A stretch of DNA of 64,000 nucleotides from CAILZL01 sp963748005 (GCA_963748005.1 CAVVHH010000002.1:3552489-3616488); one strand, 5' to 3'. Positions 19,404-31,393 are shown, counted from the first letter of the stretch. Notes: generated by a model from the letters alone, not told the origin. Made by a program: numbers and translations.

Positions 19404-20065
19404 GGAGTCAGCGGCGTGGATGGCTGATAAATGGCAGTACGATGCGTGTCATGGTAATCCAGCGTGCTCTGTACGGCCTGGATAATGGCACGCGGCGAAA
19501 TCGTGGCACTGGTGAATTGTTCGAACTCACCACCATCCTTGCGCACATTCCAGCCGCGCATTTCGGGATTGGTTAGCGAGCGTCCGGTAAATGCGGCCAG
19601 CCATCTGGAGCCGGGCTGCGCAAAGGCATCACCCATGCCGGGGGTTTCGTGATGCGACAGCACCCGCACACCCAATACCGTGCCGTCGTAGCTTACGGCG
19701 ACCAGCAGTTCGATGGGACCGCCATAACCATCTGGTGCTACCGAGTTGATGATGGCTGCGGTGGGCACGCTGTTGCGACGGGCGCGATAAACGGCGACAG
19801 GATTACGCGTGCCCAGTGCTTCTGGCGCATCGACCTCGATCCTGTCGGTCAGCAAGTCATTGTCATGCAGATCTGCCGGCACCAGCGCATTGATCTGTGC
19901 TTCGAACCACGCACGTTCATTGCGCTCGATGCGTTTTGCAGTCAGTTGCGCCGCAATGCCAAGTATCGCCAGACACACCACCATCGCGACAGCCAGCCCC
20001 AGCAGTTGCCTGCCACGGCGTCCGCCGGACTCACTGGCGACTGGGTTAGGAGCGGGATTCGCCAT
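19400..20065 (-). CDS. rnfG: Rnf electron-transport complex subunit G
   Basis: 221 aa with one N-terminal membrane anchor (about 20-42) and a periplasmic FMN domain. Family motifs are SHHETPGMGDAF and the flavinylation region. The usual S/T-G-A-T reads TSAT here (T188 as the likely FMN acceptor; FTSATISPRA), so the glycine is replaced. It overlaps rnfD by 20 bp. Confidence 0.93.
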   Translation of the reverse strand: MANPAPNPVASESGGRRGRQLLGLAVAMVVCLAILGIAAQLTAKRIERNERAWFEAQINALVPADLHDNDLLTDRIEVDAPEALGTRNPVAVYRARRNSVPTAAIINSVAPDGYGGPIELLVAVSYDGTVLGVRVLSHHETPGMGDAFAQPGSRWLAAFTGRSLTNPEMRGWNVRKDGGEFEQFTSATISPRAIIQAVQSTLDYHDTHRTAIYQPSTPLTP

Positions 20066-21074
20066 AGATGCGCGGAATGGTGAATTTGTCGATCAGTGGC
20101 ACGGCCAGATTCATCAGCAATACGGCAAACGCCAGACCGTCGTGATAGTTGCCGAAGTCGCGAATCACATAGGTGAGAATGCCGATGCCTGCGCCATACA
20201 CGAGTTTACCGCGCGCACTGGTGGCTGCGGTCACCGGATCGGTGGCGATGAAAAACGCGCCCAGCATGGTCGCGCCGGAGAATAGATGAAACACGACGCC
20301 GGCATGCCGGCCCGGATCAAGCATGTGCATGATGATGGCGCAGGCGCCGAGGCCCAGCAGCATGGCCGCCGGAATCTGCCAGCGGATGATGCGCAACATC
20401 AGGATGAACATTCCGCCGAGCAACAGCGCCACCGAAATCCATTCCCAGCCTCGCCCTGCGAAATCACTGAATACGGGCTGTGCCAGGATTTCGTCCATGG
20501 TGTGTCGCAGCGACAATCCTGACTTGATGGCAGCGAGCGGCGAGGCGCCGGATAACACGTCAACGCTGAGCCTGGCCGGTAGTTCACCGGTGAAGATTGC
20601 TCTTGCCGTGGTTGCCAACCCCAGTGTGTCCACGCCGATGGCCGGCAACCAGCTGGTCATGGGTCGGGGGAACGACACCAGCAGCACGGTGTACCCCAGC
20701 ATGGCTGGATTGAAGGGATTCAAGCCAAGTCCGCCATACACATGCTTGCCGAGCAGAATGGCAAATGCCATGGCGCTGACGATCAGCCACCATGGCGCCA
20801 GCGGCGGCATGGACAAAGCCAGCAAGGCAGCCGTCACCATGGTGCTGCCATCGGTTAGAAACATCATCATGGGCTTGTGCCGCAGTTTCAGTGCAAAGGC
20901 TTCACAGCAGAGGCCGCTCACTGCAGCCAGCAGAAACTGCAACAGCACGCCCGGGCCAAAAAAATACATGTGTAGCATTGCCGCTGGCAGCAGCGCCACC
21001 AGTACCATGCCCATGATGAAGCGCACGCTGCGAGTGTGTTTCAGATGTGGTGCGGTGAAGGTGCCGAACTGCAT
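20046..21074 (-). CDS. rnfD: Rnf electron-transport complex subunit D
   Basis: 342 aa, NqrB/RnfD family, about ten membrane helices. It has LGKHVYGGLGLNPFNPAM and TDPVTAATSARGKLVYG. The covalent-FMN motif, usually SGAT, reads SGAS with S178 at the acceptor position (DVLSGASPLA). RnfD passes electrons inside the membrane and is linked to ion pumping. The stop lies within rnfG. Confidence 0.95.
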   Translation of the reverse strand: MQFGTFTAPHLKHTRSVRFIMGMVLVALLPAAMLHMYFFGPGVLLQFLLAAVSGLCCEAFALKLRHKPMMMFLTDGSTMVTAALLALSMPPLAPWWLIVSAMAFAILLGKHVYGGLGLNPFNPAMLGYTVLLVSFPRPMTSWLPAIGVDTLGLATTARAIFTGELPARLSVDVLSGASPLAAIKSGLSLRHTMDEILAQPVFSDFAGRGWEWISVALLLGGMFILMLRIIRWQIPAAMLLGLGACAIIMHMLDPGRHAGVVFHLFSGATMLGAFFIATDPVTAATSARGKLVYGAGIGILTYVIRDFGNYHDGLAFAVLLMNLAVPLIDKFTIPRIYGESRS

Positions 21075-21077
21075 GCG

Positions 21078-22403
21078 TCAATTCTCGAGCAGCTGCTTGG
21101 CCGCACGAAAGCGACCTGCGAGTGTGATATGACTCGGACAGACGTAATCACAGCAACCGCACTCGATGCAATCAAATAGACCCAGCTCCCGCAGGGCAAC
21201 GCGATTGTCACTGCGGGCATGGGCGAGCAGTTGTTGCGGCAGCAGGTTGGCCGGACAGGCCTGTGCACATTCGCCGCAGCGTATACAGGGCATTTCGGCT
21301 GCTACTGGCCTGAGCAGATCATGTCGGGCAACTATCAAACAGTTGCTGGCTTTGACGATGGGAAATTGATCGCTCGGCAGCGCACGGCCCATCATGGCCC
21401 CGCCCATGATCAACGTGTCCGGCTTGAATTCGTCCCGATAACCGCCACAGAACCCAATCAGGTCGCGCACGCACGTGCCCAATCGCACTTCAAGGTTGGC
21501 AGGCTGTCGCACGCCATCGCCAGTCACGGTGACGATGCGACTGATCAGTGGCTGCGCCTGATGGATCCATTGCGCGCAGGCATAAGCGGTGGCGACGTTC
21601 TGCACGATCACACCGACCTGAGCAGGCAGGCCACCGCGGGGAATTTCACGCCCCAGCAGTTGAGTAACCAGCTGTCCTTCATCGCCACTGGGGTAGGCAG
21701 TGGCGACGATAGTTGTTTCAATGCGTGCGTCAGCTAGCTGCTGTACTGCTGCTCGCAATGCCGCCAGCGCTTCCAGTTTGTCGGCTTCGACGGCGACTAT
21801 GCAATGGCTAGCCTGTGCGGCATGCAGCATGATTTGTGCGCCCTGCACTACCTGCATGGCGCGCTCGCGCATCAGGCGATCATCGCAGCTGATGAACGGT
21901 TCGCATTCAACGCCATTGATCAACAGATGCTCAATGGGATGTTGTGCGTGCGCTGCCAGCTTGGTGGCAGCGGGGAATGCTGCGCCACCCAGACCGGCGA
22001 TGCCGCCGCGCGCCAGATGATCGCACAGATCCATGGGCGTCATGGACTGCCAGTTGTTCATGGGTTGCAATGCCGGATCACGTGCATCGCGGCCGTCATT
22101 GGCCAGTACTATCGCCGGCGTGAGCTGATCTGCCAACTGTGGTGTGGCGCGCGGCTCGATGGCGAGTACAGTGCCTGAAACAGATGCATGCAGGCAGGCG
22201 CTCAGCTTTGCAGCGGGTTTGGCAATGACTTGCCCGAGTAACACTGTGTCGCCTGCTTTCACGCAGGGCAGCAGCCCGATGTCGCTGTGTTGATTGAGTG
22301 GTAGTACAAGTACATCCGGCATCGGTGCCGCGATGATCGCGGCATCGCGGGTGGAGTACTTGTGCGTGGGTAATTGCAACCCTTGGTATCTATGGCCGCC
22401 CAT
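21078..22403 (-). CDS. rnfC: Rnf electron-transport complex subunit C
   Basis: 441 aa, on the short side because the Ala/Lys-rich C-terminal extension of E. coli RsxC is missing. It has an NADH/FMN-binding Rossmann part (GLGGAAFPAATKLA, INGVECEPF) and SLBB-type features. Two [4Fe-4S] motifs are complete: C373-C376-C379-C383 and C412-C415-C418-C422. It oxidises NADH or ferredoxin at the cytoplasmic face. It follows rnfA by 5 bp with no room for rnfB. Confidence 0.95.
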   Translation of the reverse strand: MGGHRYQGLQLPTHKYSTRDAAIIAAPMPDVLVLPLNQHSDIGLLPCVKAGDTVLLGQVIAKPAAKLSACLHASVSGTVLAIEPRATPQLADQLTPAIVLANDGRDARDPALQPMNNWQSMTPMDLCDHLARGGIAGLGGAAFPAATKLAAHAQHPIEHLLINGVECEPFISCDDRLMRERAMQVVQGAQIMLHAAQASHCIVAVEADKLEALAALRAAVQQLADARIETTIVATAYPSGDEGQLVTQLLGREIPRGGLPAQVGVIVQNVATAYACAQWIHQAQPLISRIVTVTGDGVRQPANLEVRLGTCVRDLIGFCGGYRDEFKPDTLIMGGAMMGRALPSDQFPIVKASNCLIVARHDLLRPVAAEMPCIRCGECAQACPANLLPQQLLAHARSDNRVALRELGLFDCIECGCCDYVCPSHITLAGRFRAAKQLLEN

Positions 22404-22408
22404 GCCGA

Positions 22409-22990
22409 TCAGTTGCGCACCATGCCGGCAAAGCCCATCAGCGCCAGTGCCATGAAGCCGGCCGTAATCAGGGCAATGGGAATGCCGCGAAATATCATCG
22501 GGACCTCTACTGCATCGATGCGTTCCCGCAGAGCAAGAAAGCTGGCACTGAGTACTGCCAGAGTCAGCGCTGCGCCGGCGCCATACAGCAAGGCTTCGCC
22601 TGCTGTTTCAAGCGCAGTGGCGCTGAACAGCGCCAGTCCGAGCATGGCGCATTGCGTCGTGAGATGCGCCAGCAAATCAGGCCAGCGCACGGCGCCGGGA
22701 ACGCTGGTCAGCACGGCGCGCGCGCCGAGAAATATCAACGCGATGCAGCCGAGCAAAGCAGGCATCTGCAGGTACTCCAGTTGCACGGGTTGCAACACCG
22801 CGTGTGTGATGAGAAAGCCAGACAGCGACGCCAGCGTCAGAGTGACCATGGTGAAACTGGCGGTCCGGATTTCGTCGGCAAACACTCCGCGAGCATTGCG
22901 CGGCGGGGTCACGTGATCTACGGCAATGGCCGAACCCTGGATCAGCATCGTGCCCAGCAGGATGATGAGAAGGGTGGTCATTTGTGTCAC
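22409..22990 (-). CDS. rnfA: Rnf electron-transport complex subunit A, divergent
   Basis: 193 aa if the GTG at 22990 is used. An ATG at 22981 aligns better with family starts. Six membrane helices. The second cluster cysteine is present (HLTTQCAMLGLAL), as is the end ALITAGFMALALMGFAGMV. The first helix, which ends FLGLCPFMGVSKK in E. coli RsxA, ends AVDHVTPPRNARG here, so that cysteine is gone. It would be needed for the symmetric [2Fe-2S] site shared with RnfE. The gene lies 7 bp downstream of metG's stop side. Confidence 0.85.
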   Translation of the reverse strand: MTQMTTLLIILLGTMLIQGSAIAVDHVTPPRNARGVFADEIRTASFTMVTLTLASLSGFLITHAVLQPVQLEYLQMPALLGCIALIFLGARAVLTSVPGAVRWPDLLAHLTTQCAMLGLALFSATALETAGEALLYGAGAALTLAVLSASFLALRERIDAVEVPMIFRGIPIALITAGFMALALMGFAGMVRN

Positions 22991-22997
22991 CAGATCC

Positions 22998-25055
22998 TTA
23001 CTTCACTTTCATGCCCGGCTGAGCGCCACTATCGGGGGAGAGAATGAAGATGGTTTTATTTCCGGGCTTCTCGCCATCTTTCGCATCGGAACCCGCCGCC
23101 AGCACCATGCCTTCGGAAATGCCGAAGCGCATCTTGCGGGGTTTGAGATTGGCAAACACCAGCGTCAGCCGACCGATCAACTGCGTTGGTTCATAGGCAG
23201 CGCGAATGCCCGCGAAGATGGTACGTGTGCCCAGTTCGCCAAGATCCACGCTCAACTTGAGCAGCTTGTCGGCACCGTCCACCAGTTCGGCATTGATGAT
23301 TCTGGCGATACGCAAATCCAGCTTGGCAAAATCATCAACGGTGACTTCGTCCGGTGTCGTTGCAGTTGCGGGTGGGGTGGCAAGCGCGGGACCGGCAGTT
23401 CTTGGCGCTTCGTTGGTCTGCTGATTGGCCGCCAGCATGGCCTTTATTGCAGCCGGATCGATACGCGTGGCCAGCGGCTCATAGGCATTGATCCTGGTGC
23501 CCAGCAAGGGTCGCTGCACATCATCCCAGGTGAGTTCGTTGCTGTTGAGGAATACCTCAGCCCTGTTTACCAGTTGTGGCAGCACGGGTTTGAGCAGCAT
23601 GACTAGTACGCGGAACATATTGATAGCCTGCGTGCACACGCCGTGCACATCAGTTGCGCGTTCCGGATCCTTGGCCATCAGCCAGGGTTTGTTCTGGTCG
23701 ATATACAGATTGGCCTTGTCGGCCAGCGCCATGATTTCGCGCATCGCGGCGGCGTAATCGCGACCTTCGTACAGCTCGGCAATGTCTGGCAACTTGCGCA
23801 GGAAGTCATCGTACAGATCGGGTTCGGGCAGTTTGATGGCCAGACGATTGTCGAAACTGCGCGCCAGAAAGCCGGCACAGCGGCTGGCGATGTTCACCAG
23901 TTTGCCGACGATGTCCGAGTTCACCTTGTTGACGAAGTCGTCCAGACCGAGATCCAGATCGTCCAGCCCTGAGCCCAGACGCGAGGCAAAGAAGTAGCGC
24001 AGTGGTTCGGTGGGCAGATGCTCGCGCCACGTGGTCGCGGTGATGAAGGTGCCGCGTGACTTGGACATCTTTTCGCCATTGATGGTGAGAAAACCGTGTA
24101 CGAACACACCGCTCGGGGTGCGGAAGCCTGCGCCATGCAGCACCGCCGGCCAGAACAGCGAGTGGAAGTACAGGATGTCCTTGCCGATGAAGTGATACAG
24201 CTCGGTGGGACTGGCGGGTTTCCACCACGCCTCGAAGCCCCAGCCATGTTTGCGGCACAGGTTGAGGAAGCTGGCCATGTAGCCGACCGGTGCATCCAGC
24301 CATACGTAAAAGTATTTGCCGGGGTGACCGGGAATTTCAAAACCGAAGTAGGGGGCATCGCGCGAAATGTCCCAGTCCTTGAGGCCCGCTGCAAACCATT
24401 CGTCCAGCTTGTTGGCCACCGAATCCTGCAGCGTGCCGGAACGCGTCCATTCGCGCAGCATGGTTTCGAAATTACCCAGCTTGAAGAACAGGTGTTCCGA
24501 CTCGCGTTGTACCGGTGTGGTGCCACTGACCACGGAAACCGGATTTTTCAGTTCGCCGGGTGAGTAGGTCGCGCCGCACACTTCACAGTTATCGCCATAC
24601 TGACCGGGCGAGTTGCAACGTGGGCAAGTGCCTTTCACGAAGCGATCCGGCAGGAACATCTTCGCTTGTTCGTCATACGCCTGGCGCACCGAACGGCTCT
24701 CGATATGGCCGCTGCGTTCCAGAGCCTCGAACAGGCGGTAGGTCAGTTCGCGATTCTCATCTGAGTGTGTGCTGTGAAAATTGTCAAAGCCGATGTTGAA
24801 CGCATCCAGATCGGCCTTGTGCTCGACGGCCATGCGCGCAATGAGTTCCTCCGGCGTGATGCCCTCCGACTGGGCACGGAGCATGATGGGCGTGCCATGT
24901 GTGTCGTCCGCGCACACATACATGCACTCGTGACCGCGCAGCTGCTGGAAGCGCACCCAGATATCGGTCTGGACTGCTTCAAGAATATAGCCCAAGTGAA
25001 TTGGACCATTGGCATAGGGCAGGGCGCTGGTGACGAGAATGCGGCGTTTGCTCAT
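22998..25055 (-). CDS. metG: Methionine--tRNA ligase
   Basis: 685 aa, dimeric long form. Class I signatures: the HIGH-like HLGY after SALPYANGPI (residues 11-23) and KMSKS in GEKMSKSRGTFIT. A zinc knuckle has CPRCNSPGQYGDNCEVCGATY. An EMAP-II/Trbp111 tRNA-binding domain occupies the last 105 residues (DFAKLDLRIARI, GLVLAAG-like end). It sits upstream of the rnf genes, and the apbC-dcd genes are nearby. Confidence 0.98.
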   Translation of the reverse strand: MSKRRILVTSALPYANGPIHLGYILEAVQTDIWVRFQQLRGHECMYVCADDTHGTPIMLRAQSEGITPEELIARMAVEHKADLDAFNIGFDNFHSTHSDENRELTYRLFEALERSGHIESRSVRQAYDEQAKMFLPDRFVKGTCPRCNSPGQYGDNCEVCGATYSPGELKNPVSVVSGTTPVQRESEHLFFKLGNFETMLREWTRSGTLQDSVANKLDEWFAAGLKDWDISRDAPYFGFEIPGHPGKYFYVWLDAPVGYMASFLNLCRKHGWGFEAWWKPASPTELYHFIGKDILYFHSLFWPAVLHGAGFRTPSGVFVHGFLTINGEKMSKSRGTFITATTWREHLPTEPLRYFFASRLGSGLDDLDLGLDDFVNKVNSDIVGKLVNIASRCAGFLARSFDNRLAIKLPEPDLYDDFLRKLPDIAELYEGRDYAAAMREIMALADKANLYIDQNKPWLMAKDPERATDVHGVCTQAINMFRVLVMLLKPVLPQLVNRAEVFLNSNELTWDDVQRPLLGTRINAYEPLATRIDPAAIKAMLAANQQTNEAPRTAGPALATPPATATTPDEVTVDDFAKLDLRIARIINAELVDGADKLLKLSVDLGELGTRTIFAGIRAAYEPTQLIGRLTLVFANLKPRKMRFGISEGMVLAAGSDAKDGEKPGNKTIFILSPDSGAQPGMKVK

Positions 25056-25108
25056 TGACGGGAACTATTGGGGGCGGAAAAGGGCGGCAATTATGCCATG
25101 CGAGCGGA

Positions 25109-25197
25109 ATGGGCTGTGGACTGTAGGTCCGGATCAGACAACTCTGACTACAGCCCACAGCCCACAGCCCACAGCCCACAGCCCACAGCCCACAGCC
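25109..25197. repeat. Heptanucleotide tandem repeat with inverted neighbour
   Basis: Six perfect copies of CCCACAG run from 25154 to 25195. The sequence just before (25109-25124, GGGCTGTGGACTGTAG) is the inverse of 25148-25163 with one mismatch, so the block can fold. A related, degenerate block lies at 52563-52707. It is in the gap between metG and a pilT-type gene and is not coding in any convincing frame. Confidence 0.8.
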
Positions 25198-25201
25198 TTC
25201 G

Positions 25202-26353
25202 TCAATTGTTGTCCTTCACCGCTTCAAATTTGGTTTTGTTCATGGCCTTCAGATAGGCATTGCGGCCGCTGATGAAGGCCTTGTCCAGCAGCTCCTGGAT
25301 GGCGCTGTCCATGGTGCGCATGCCCAAGCTGGCGCCGCTCTGGATGGTGTTCTCCAGCTGGTCGAGTTTGCCCTGCCGGATCAGGTTGGCCACCGCGGGG
25401 GTGTTGACCATGATTTCCATGGCTGCCACGCGACCCGGTTTGCCCTTGGTGGGAATCAGCTGCTGCGACACGACGCCGCGCAGCGAGGTGGATAACATGG
25501 CGCGCACCTGCGCCTGTTTGTCGGCGGGGAATGAATTGATGATGCGATCCACGGTGGGCGCGGCGCCATTGGTATGCAGCGTGCCCATCACCAGAATGCC
25601 CATTTCCGCGGCGGTCACGGCAATACTGATGGTTTCGTAGTCGCGCATTTCGCCGACCAGCACCACGTCCGGATCTTCGCGCAGGGCCGAGTGCAAGGCA
25701 TCGGCAAATGAGGTGGTATGCAGCCCGATTTCGCGCTGACTGATCAGACAGCTCTTGCGCGTATGCACAAATTCGATCGGGTCTTCGATGGTGATGATGT
25801 GACCCTTCATGCGCGCATTGATGTCATCGATCATCGCCGCCAGCGTGGTGGATTTGCCGGACCCGGTTTTGCCGGTCACCAGGATCAGGCCGGAGTTGAG
25901 TTTGCACAGGTTGCGCACCGCATCCGGCATCTTTAGTTCATCCAGCGATTTGGCTTTGGAAGGAATGGCACGAAACACCGCACCCAGGCCGTTGAGCTGG
26001 CGCATGATGTTGACGCGGAAACGTGAGATGCCGGGAATAATGTGGGCAAAATCGGCACCATTTTTTTCTTCGAGACGCACGACCGCATTACGCGGCATGA
26101 TTTCGCGCAGCAATTCTTCCACGTAGCGTGGTTCCAGTGCTTCATTGCGCAGGGTATGCAGTTCGCCATAAAGACGGATGCGCGGCGGATCGCCGGCAAT
26201 GAAGTGCAGGTCGGAGCCGCCCTTGGTCAGGACTTCCTTCAGATATTCATCGATGCGCTTGGGGCCCGCGGCAGCGGCTTGTGAAGCGCCTGAAATTGCA
26301 ACACTAGCTGTGGTTTGAGTGGCAGTGTCAAGCGGATTGGTGCTGGTGCTCAT
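25202..26353 (-). CDS. pilT: PilT-type retraction ATPase (long N-terminus)
   Basis: 383 aa, GspE/PilT family. Walker A is GKTGSGKSTT, the Asp box follows (ITIEDPIEFVH), Walker B is VVLVGEMRD, and the His box is GTLHTNGAAPTVDRI. The C-terminal NTPAVANLIRQGK matches the AIRNLIRE retraction signature of PilT, so a retraction rather than an assembly motor is likely. An extra 30-residue Ala/Ser/Thr-rich N-terminus precedes the domain. It is the last of three minus-strand genes, after the HEAT kinase and a second PilT-type gene. Confidence 0.9.
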   Translation of the reverse strand: MSTSTNPLDTATQTTASVAISGASQAAAAGPKRIDEYLKEVLTKGGSDLHFIAGDPPRIRLYGELHTLRNEALEPRYVEELLREIMPRNAVVRLEEKNGADFAHIIPGISRFRVNIMRQLNGLGAVFRAIPSKAKSLDELKMPDAVRNLCKLNSGLILVTGKTGSGKSTTLAAMIDDINARMKGHIITIEDPIEFVHTRKSCLISQREIGLHTTSFADALHSALREDPDVVLVGEMRDYETISIAVTAAEMGILVMGTLHTNGAAPTVDRIINSFPADKQAQVRAMLSTSLRGVVSQQLIPTKGKPGRVAAMEIMVNTPAVANLIRQGKLDQLENTIQSGASLGMRTMDSAIQELLDKAFISGRNAYLKAMNKTKFEAVKDNN

Positions 26354-26373
26354 GGTTGTGCTTCGTTGCAGGC

Positions 26374-27468
26374 TCAGCCTGGCGCCAGATCGAGTTTGGG
26401 CAGAATGCTGGTGTCAGTGACATAGCGCGAGAACAGCCGTTTGTCATTGGCGTACACATAGGCATCGTCGGCATCGATTTCCTTGCTTTGTATGGCGGCC
26501 AGCAGGGCCTGATCCAGGCTCTGCATGCCCAGTTCCTTGCCGGTCTGCAGTTGCGAGGGAATCTGGTGGGTCTGGTCGGTCATGATCAGTTTGCCGATGG
26601 CCTTGGTGATCATCATGATTTCGCACATGGCCTTGCGACCGCGCAGGTCGGCTTTCTTGATCAGTACCTGCGTAATCACCGCCAGCAGGCTTTGCGCCAG
26701 AAAGGTCTTGGTCTGTTCGCGTTCATCGGCCGGCAATGCATCGACGACGCGATCGATGGTTTTTACTGCGCCGGTGGTGTGCAGCGTGCCCAGCACCAGA
26801 TGGCCGGTTTCAGCGGCGGTCATGGCCCAGCGGATGGTTTCGGCGTCGCGCAATTCACCGACCAGAATCACATCCGGGTCTTCACGCAGCGCGGCGCGCA
26901 CGCCTTCGGAAAAGCTGGGCAGGTGGGTGTGCAGTTCGCGCTGGATGACCTGACTCAGCTTGCTGCGGTGAACGAATTCGATTGGATCTTCCAGGCTGAT
27001 GATGTTCAGTTTACGCGTGCGGTTGAGGTAGTCGATCATCGCCGCCAGCGTAGTGGACTTGCCCGTGCCGGTGGAGCCGGTGACCAGGATCATGCCCTGA
27101 TGGTTATCGCACAATTGCCGGATCACCGGCGGCAATTCCAGGGATTCCAGTGAGGGTACCTCGGTGGGAATGGCGCGAAAGGTGGCGCCCACACCCGTGT
27201 CCTTGCGGAACACATTGGCGCGAAACCGGCCGCCGTTGCCGGATACGTAGGAGAAATCGAGGTCGTTGCCCTTGCGCAGATGTTCCTGCTGCGGACGGGT
27301 GGTGATCTCGGCGATGTAGCCATCCAGCTCGGCCTGCGACAGGTCGCGGAACTTCACCGGCATCAGATCGCCGTACATGCGCAGCATGGGCGGAATGCCC
27401 ACGGCGAAATGAATGTCGGAACAGCCCTGATCGGTGCCCAGTTTCAAGAATGCGTCGATACGTGCCAT
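26374..27468 (-). CDS. pilT: Second PilT-type ATPase
   Basis: 364 aa. N-terminal PAS-like domain (SDIHFAVGIPPMLRMYGDL), Walker A GSTGTGKSTT, Asp box ISLEDPIEFVH, Walker B VILVGELRD, His box GTLHTTGAVKTIDRV. The retraction signature is weaker (AIGKLIMTDQ). It is a paralogue of the next gene, which starts 20 bp downstream, so they probably act together as PilT and PilU do. Confidence 0.9.
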   Translation of the reverse strand: MARIDAFLKLGTDQGCSDIHFAVGIPPMLRMYGDLMPVKFRDLSQAELDGYIAEITTRPQQEHLRKGNDLDFSYVSGNGGRFRANVFRKDTGVGATFRAIPTEVPSLESLELPPVIRQLCDNHQGMILVTGSTGTGKSTTLAAMIDYLNRTRKLNIISLEDPIEFVHRSKLSQVIQRELHTHLPSFSEGVRAALREDPDVILVGELRDAETIRWAMTAAETGHLVLGTLHTTGAVKTIDRVVDALPADEREQTKTFLAQSLLAVITQVLIKKADLRGRKAMCEIMMITKAIGKLIMTDQTHQIPSQLQTGKELGMQSLDQALLAAIQSKEIDADDAYVYANDKRLFSRYVTDTSILPKLDLAPG

Positions 27469-27562
27469 ATGGACGCAGATTATGTTCGTTTGCCGGCCGC
27501 GTGTGGGGTGGTTTCAGCAAAAAGCATGTTCTGCCTGTGATGCTGCTCACAGGGGGAAGCGC

Positions 27563-27626
27563 AGGGGCGGTTCGTGAACCGCCCTCGGTGTCATTGCAAT
27601 TGGGATGGGCGGTTCACGAACCGCCC

Positions 27627-27630
<4 letters not shown>
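27563..27630. repeat. BIME-like inverted repeat overlapping a stop codon
   Basis: Perfect 22-bp arms at 27563-27584 and 27607-27628, with a 22-bp loop. Read on the minus strand the element begins TTGTAGGGGCGG, and the TAG at 27629-27627 is the stop codon of the HEAT kinase. Each arm is nearly palindromic (GGGCGGTTC-A/G-TGAACCGCCC). Confidence 0.75.
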
Positions 27631-30023
<2,393 letters not shown>

Positions 30024-30307
30024 CGACCCGTCTCGATATCCTTAATTAAGAAGCTCTATGAAAGGTTGTACCGGAGGAGTCGCATCCATCGAACGGCGCC
30101 GGTGCCCCCTGTAACGGCAACTCGAGCCTGATTCTTAGCATTCCGCCCCTGAGCGGCGCGGGGATTATGCCATGTTGCGCAGCGCTGGCAGCAGTAAAAG
30201 TATTCATGTCGTATCAGGGATTTCTTGCATATATACCGGTCGCGGCAAAACGAACCCGATCCGCTACAATTGCGCCCCTTTTCCCAGGGCTCCGGCGTCT
30301 ATTTCCA
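30024..30307. promoter_or_regulatory. Divergent intergenic region, HEAT kinase / apbC
   Basis: 284 bp between the divergent starts. It must hold promoters for both. I see no clear -35/-10 pair, operator palindrome or RNA gene. An open frame from 30167 reads through into apbC, but its first 47 codons do not resemble the family. Confidence 0.4.
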
Positions 30308-31393
30308 ATGAACAGTGCACAACAACAGGCGATTCTGGCAGCGGCGGCGGCATGGGTCGAGCCGGCTGCGGGCCTGTCACTGATGAGTACCGGGACGCAA
30401 TTGAGCTGCTCGATCTCAGGGCAGCAAGCATCTTTGCAGGTGCGGCTGGCCTATCCATTGGGCGGGGCGCTGGAATCGCTGCGGGCGGCATTGAGCGCAG
30501 CCCTGGTCGAATTCGGACCGGTCGAGCTGCAGGTGGACACGGCTATCGCGTCCTCAGCGGTGCAGCAGAATCTCAAACCGATTCAGGGCGTCAAGAACAT
30601 CGTGGTCGTGGCGTCCGGCAAGGGCGGCGTGGGCAAGTCGACCACGGCGGCCAACCTCGCATTGGCGTTGGCGCACGATGGCGCACGAGTCGGCTTGCTG
30701 GATGCAGACATTTATGGCCCGAGCCAGGCGCGCATGATGGGGTTGTCTGGACAGCGACCCACCAGCACGGACGGCAAGACCTTTCAGCCCCTGTATGCCT
30801 ATGGCGTGAAGGTCATGTCAATCGGTCTGCTGGTGGACGACGAGCAGCCCATGGTTTGGCGTGGCCCCATGGTCACGCAGGCCCTGACGCAGTTGTTGAA
30901 TGATTGCCGCTGGGGCGAGCTGGACTATCTGATCGTCGACATGCCGCCGGGCACGGGCGATATCCAGCTGACTTTGTCGCAGCGCGTGCCGCTGAGCGGC
31001 GCGGTCATTGTCACCACGCCGCAAGACATTGCCCTGCTCGACGCCCGCAAGGGGCTCAAGATGTTCGAGAAAGTGGGCGTGCCGGTGCTGGGCATTGTCG
31101 AGAACATGAGCACGCATATCTGTTCGAAATGCGGTCACGAAGAACACATTTTCGGCGCCGGGGGCGGTGCCCGCATGGCGGAGCAATATGGTGTTGATCT
31201 GCTGGCCGAACTGCCCCTGGATATCCGTATTCGTGAGCAGGCGGATGACGGTAAACCCACTGTAGTAGCTGAGCCAGCCGGCGCATTGACGCAGGCTTAT
31301 CTGAGTCTGGCGCGCCGCACTTCGGCGCGACTGGCCCGACATGCCGCGCAGGTGGCCAGGCCGATGCCCAGTATTGAGATTGAAGCAAGCTGA
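30308..31393 (+). CDS. apbC: Iron-sulfur cluster carrier protein ApbC/Mrp
   Basis: 361 aa from the ATG at 30308. N-terminal MIP18/DUF59-like domain (1-80), then a ParA/MinD-type NTPase with deviant Walker A SGKGGVGKST (103-112), LLDADIYGPSQ and DMPPGTGDIQL. The cluster-binding CxxC is C272/C275 (HICSKCGHEEH). It delivers Fe-S clusters to apoproteins in the cytoplasm. A mrp gene near metG is common in this class. Confidence 0.96.
   Translation: MNSAQQQAILAAAAAWVEPAAGLSLMSTGTQLSCSISGQQASLQVRLAYPLGGALESLRAALSAALVEFGPVELQVDTAIASSAVQQNLKPIQGVKNIVVVASGKGGVGKSTTAANLALALAHDGARVGLLDADIYGPSQARMMGLSGQRPTSTDGKTFQPLYAYGVKVMSIGLLVDDEQPMVWRGPMVTQALTQLLNDCRWGELDYLIVDMPPGTGDIQLTLSQRVPLSGAVIVTTPQDIALLDARKGLKMFEKVGVPVLGIVENMSTHICSKCGHEEHIFGAGGGARMAEQYGVDLLAELPLDIRIREQADDGKPTVVAEPAGALTQAYLSLARRTSARLARHAAQVARPMPSIEIEAS

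Noticed and set aside
25151..25197. Possible CRISPR array
   Set aside because: The units are 7 bp with no spacers; it is a simple tandem repeat.
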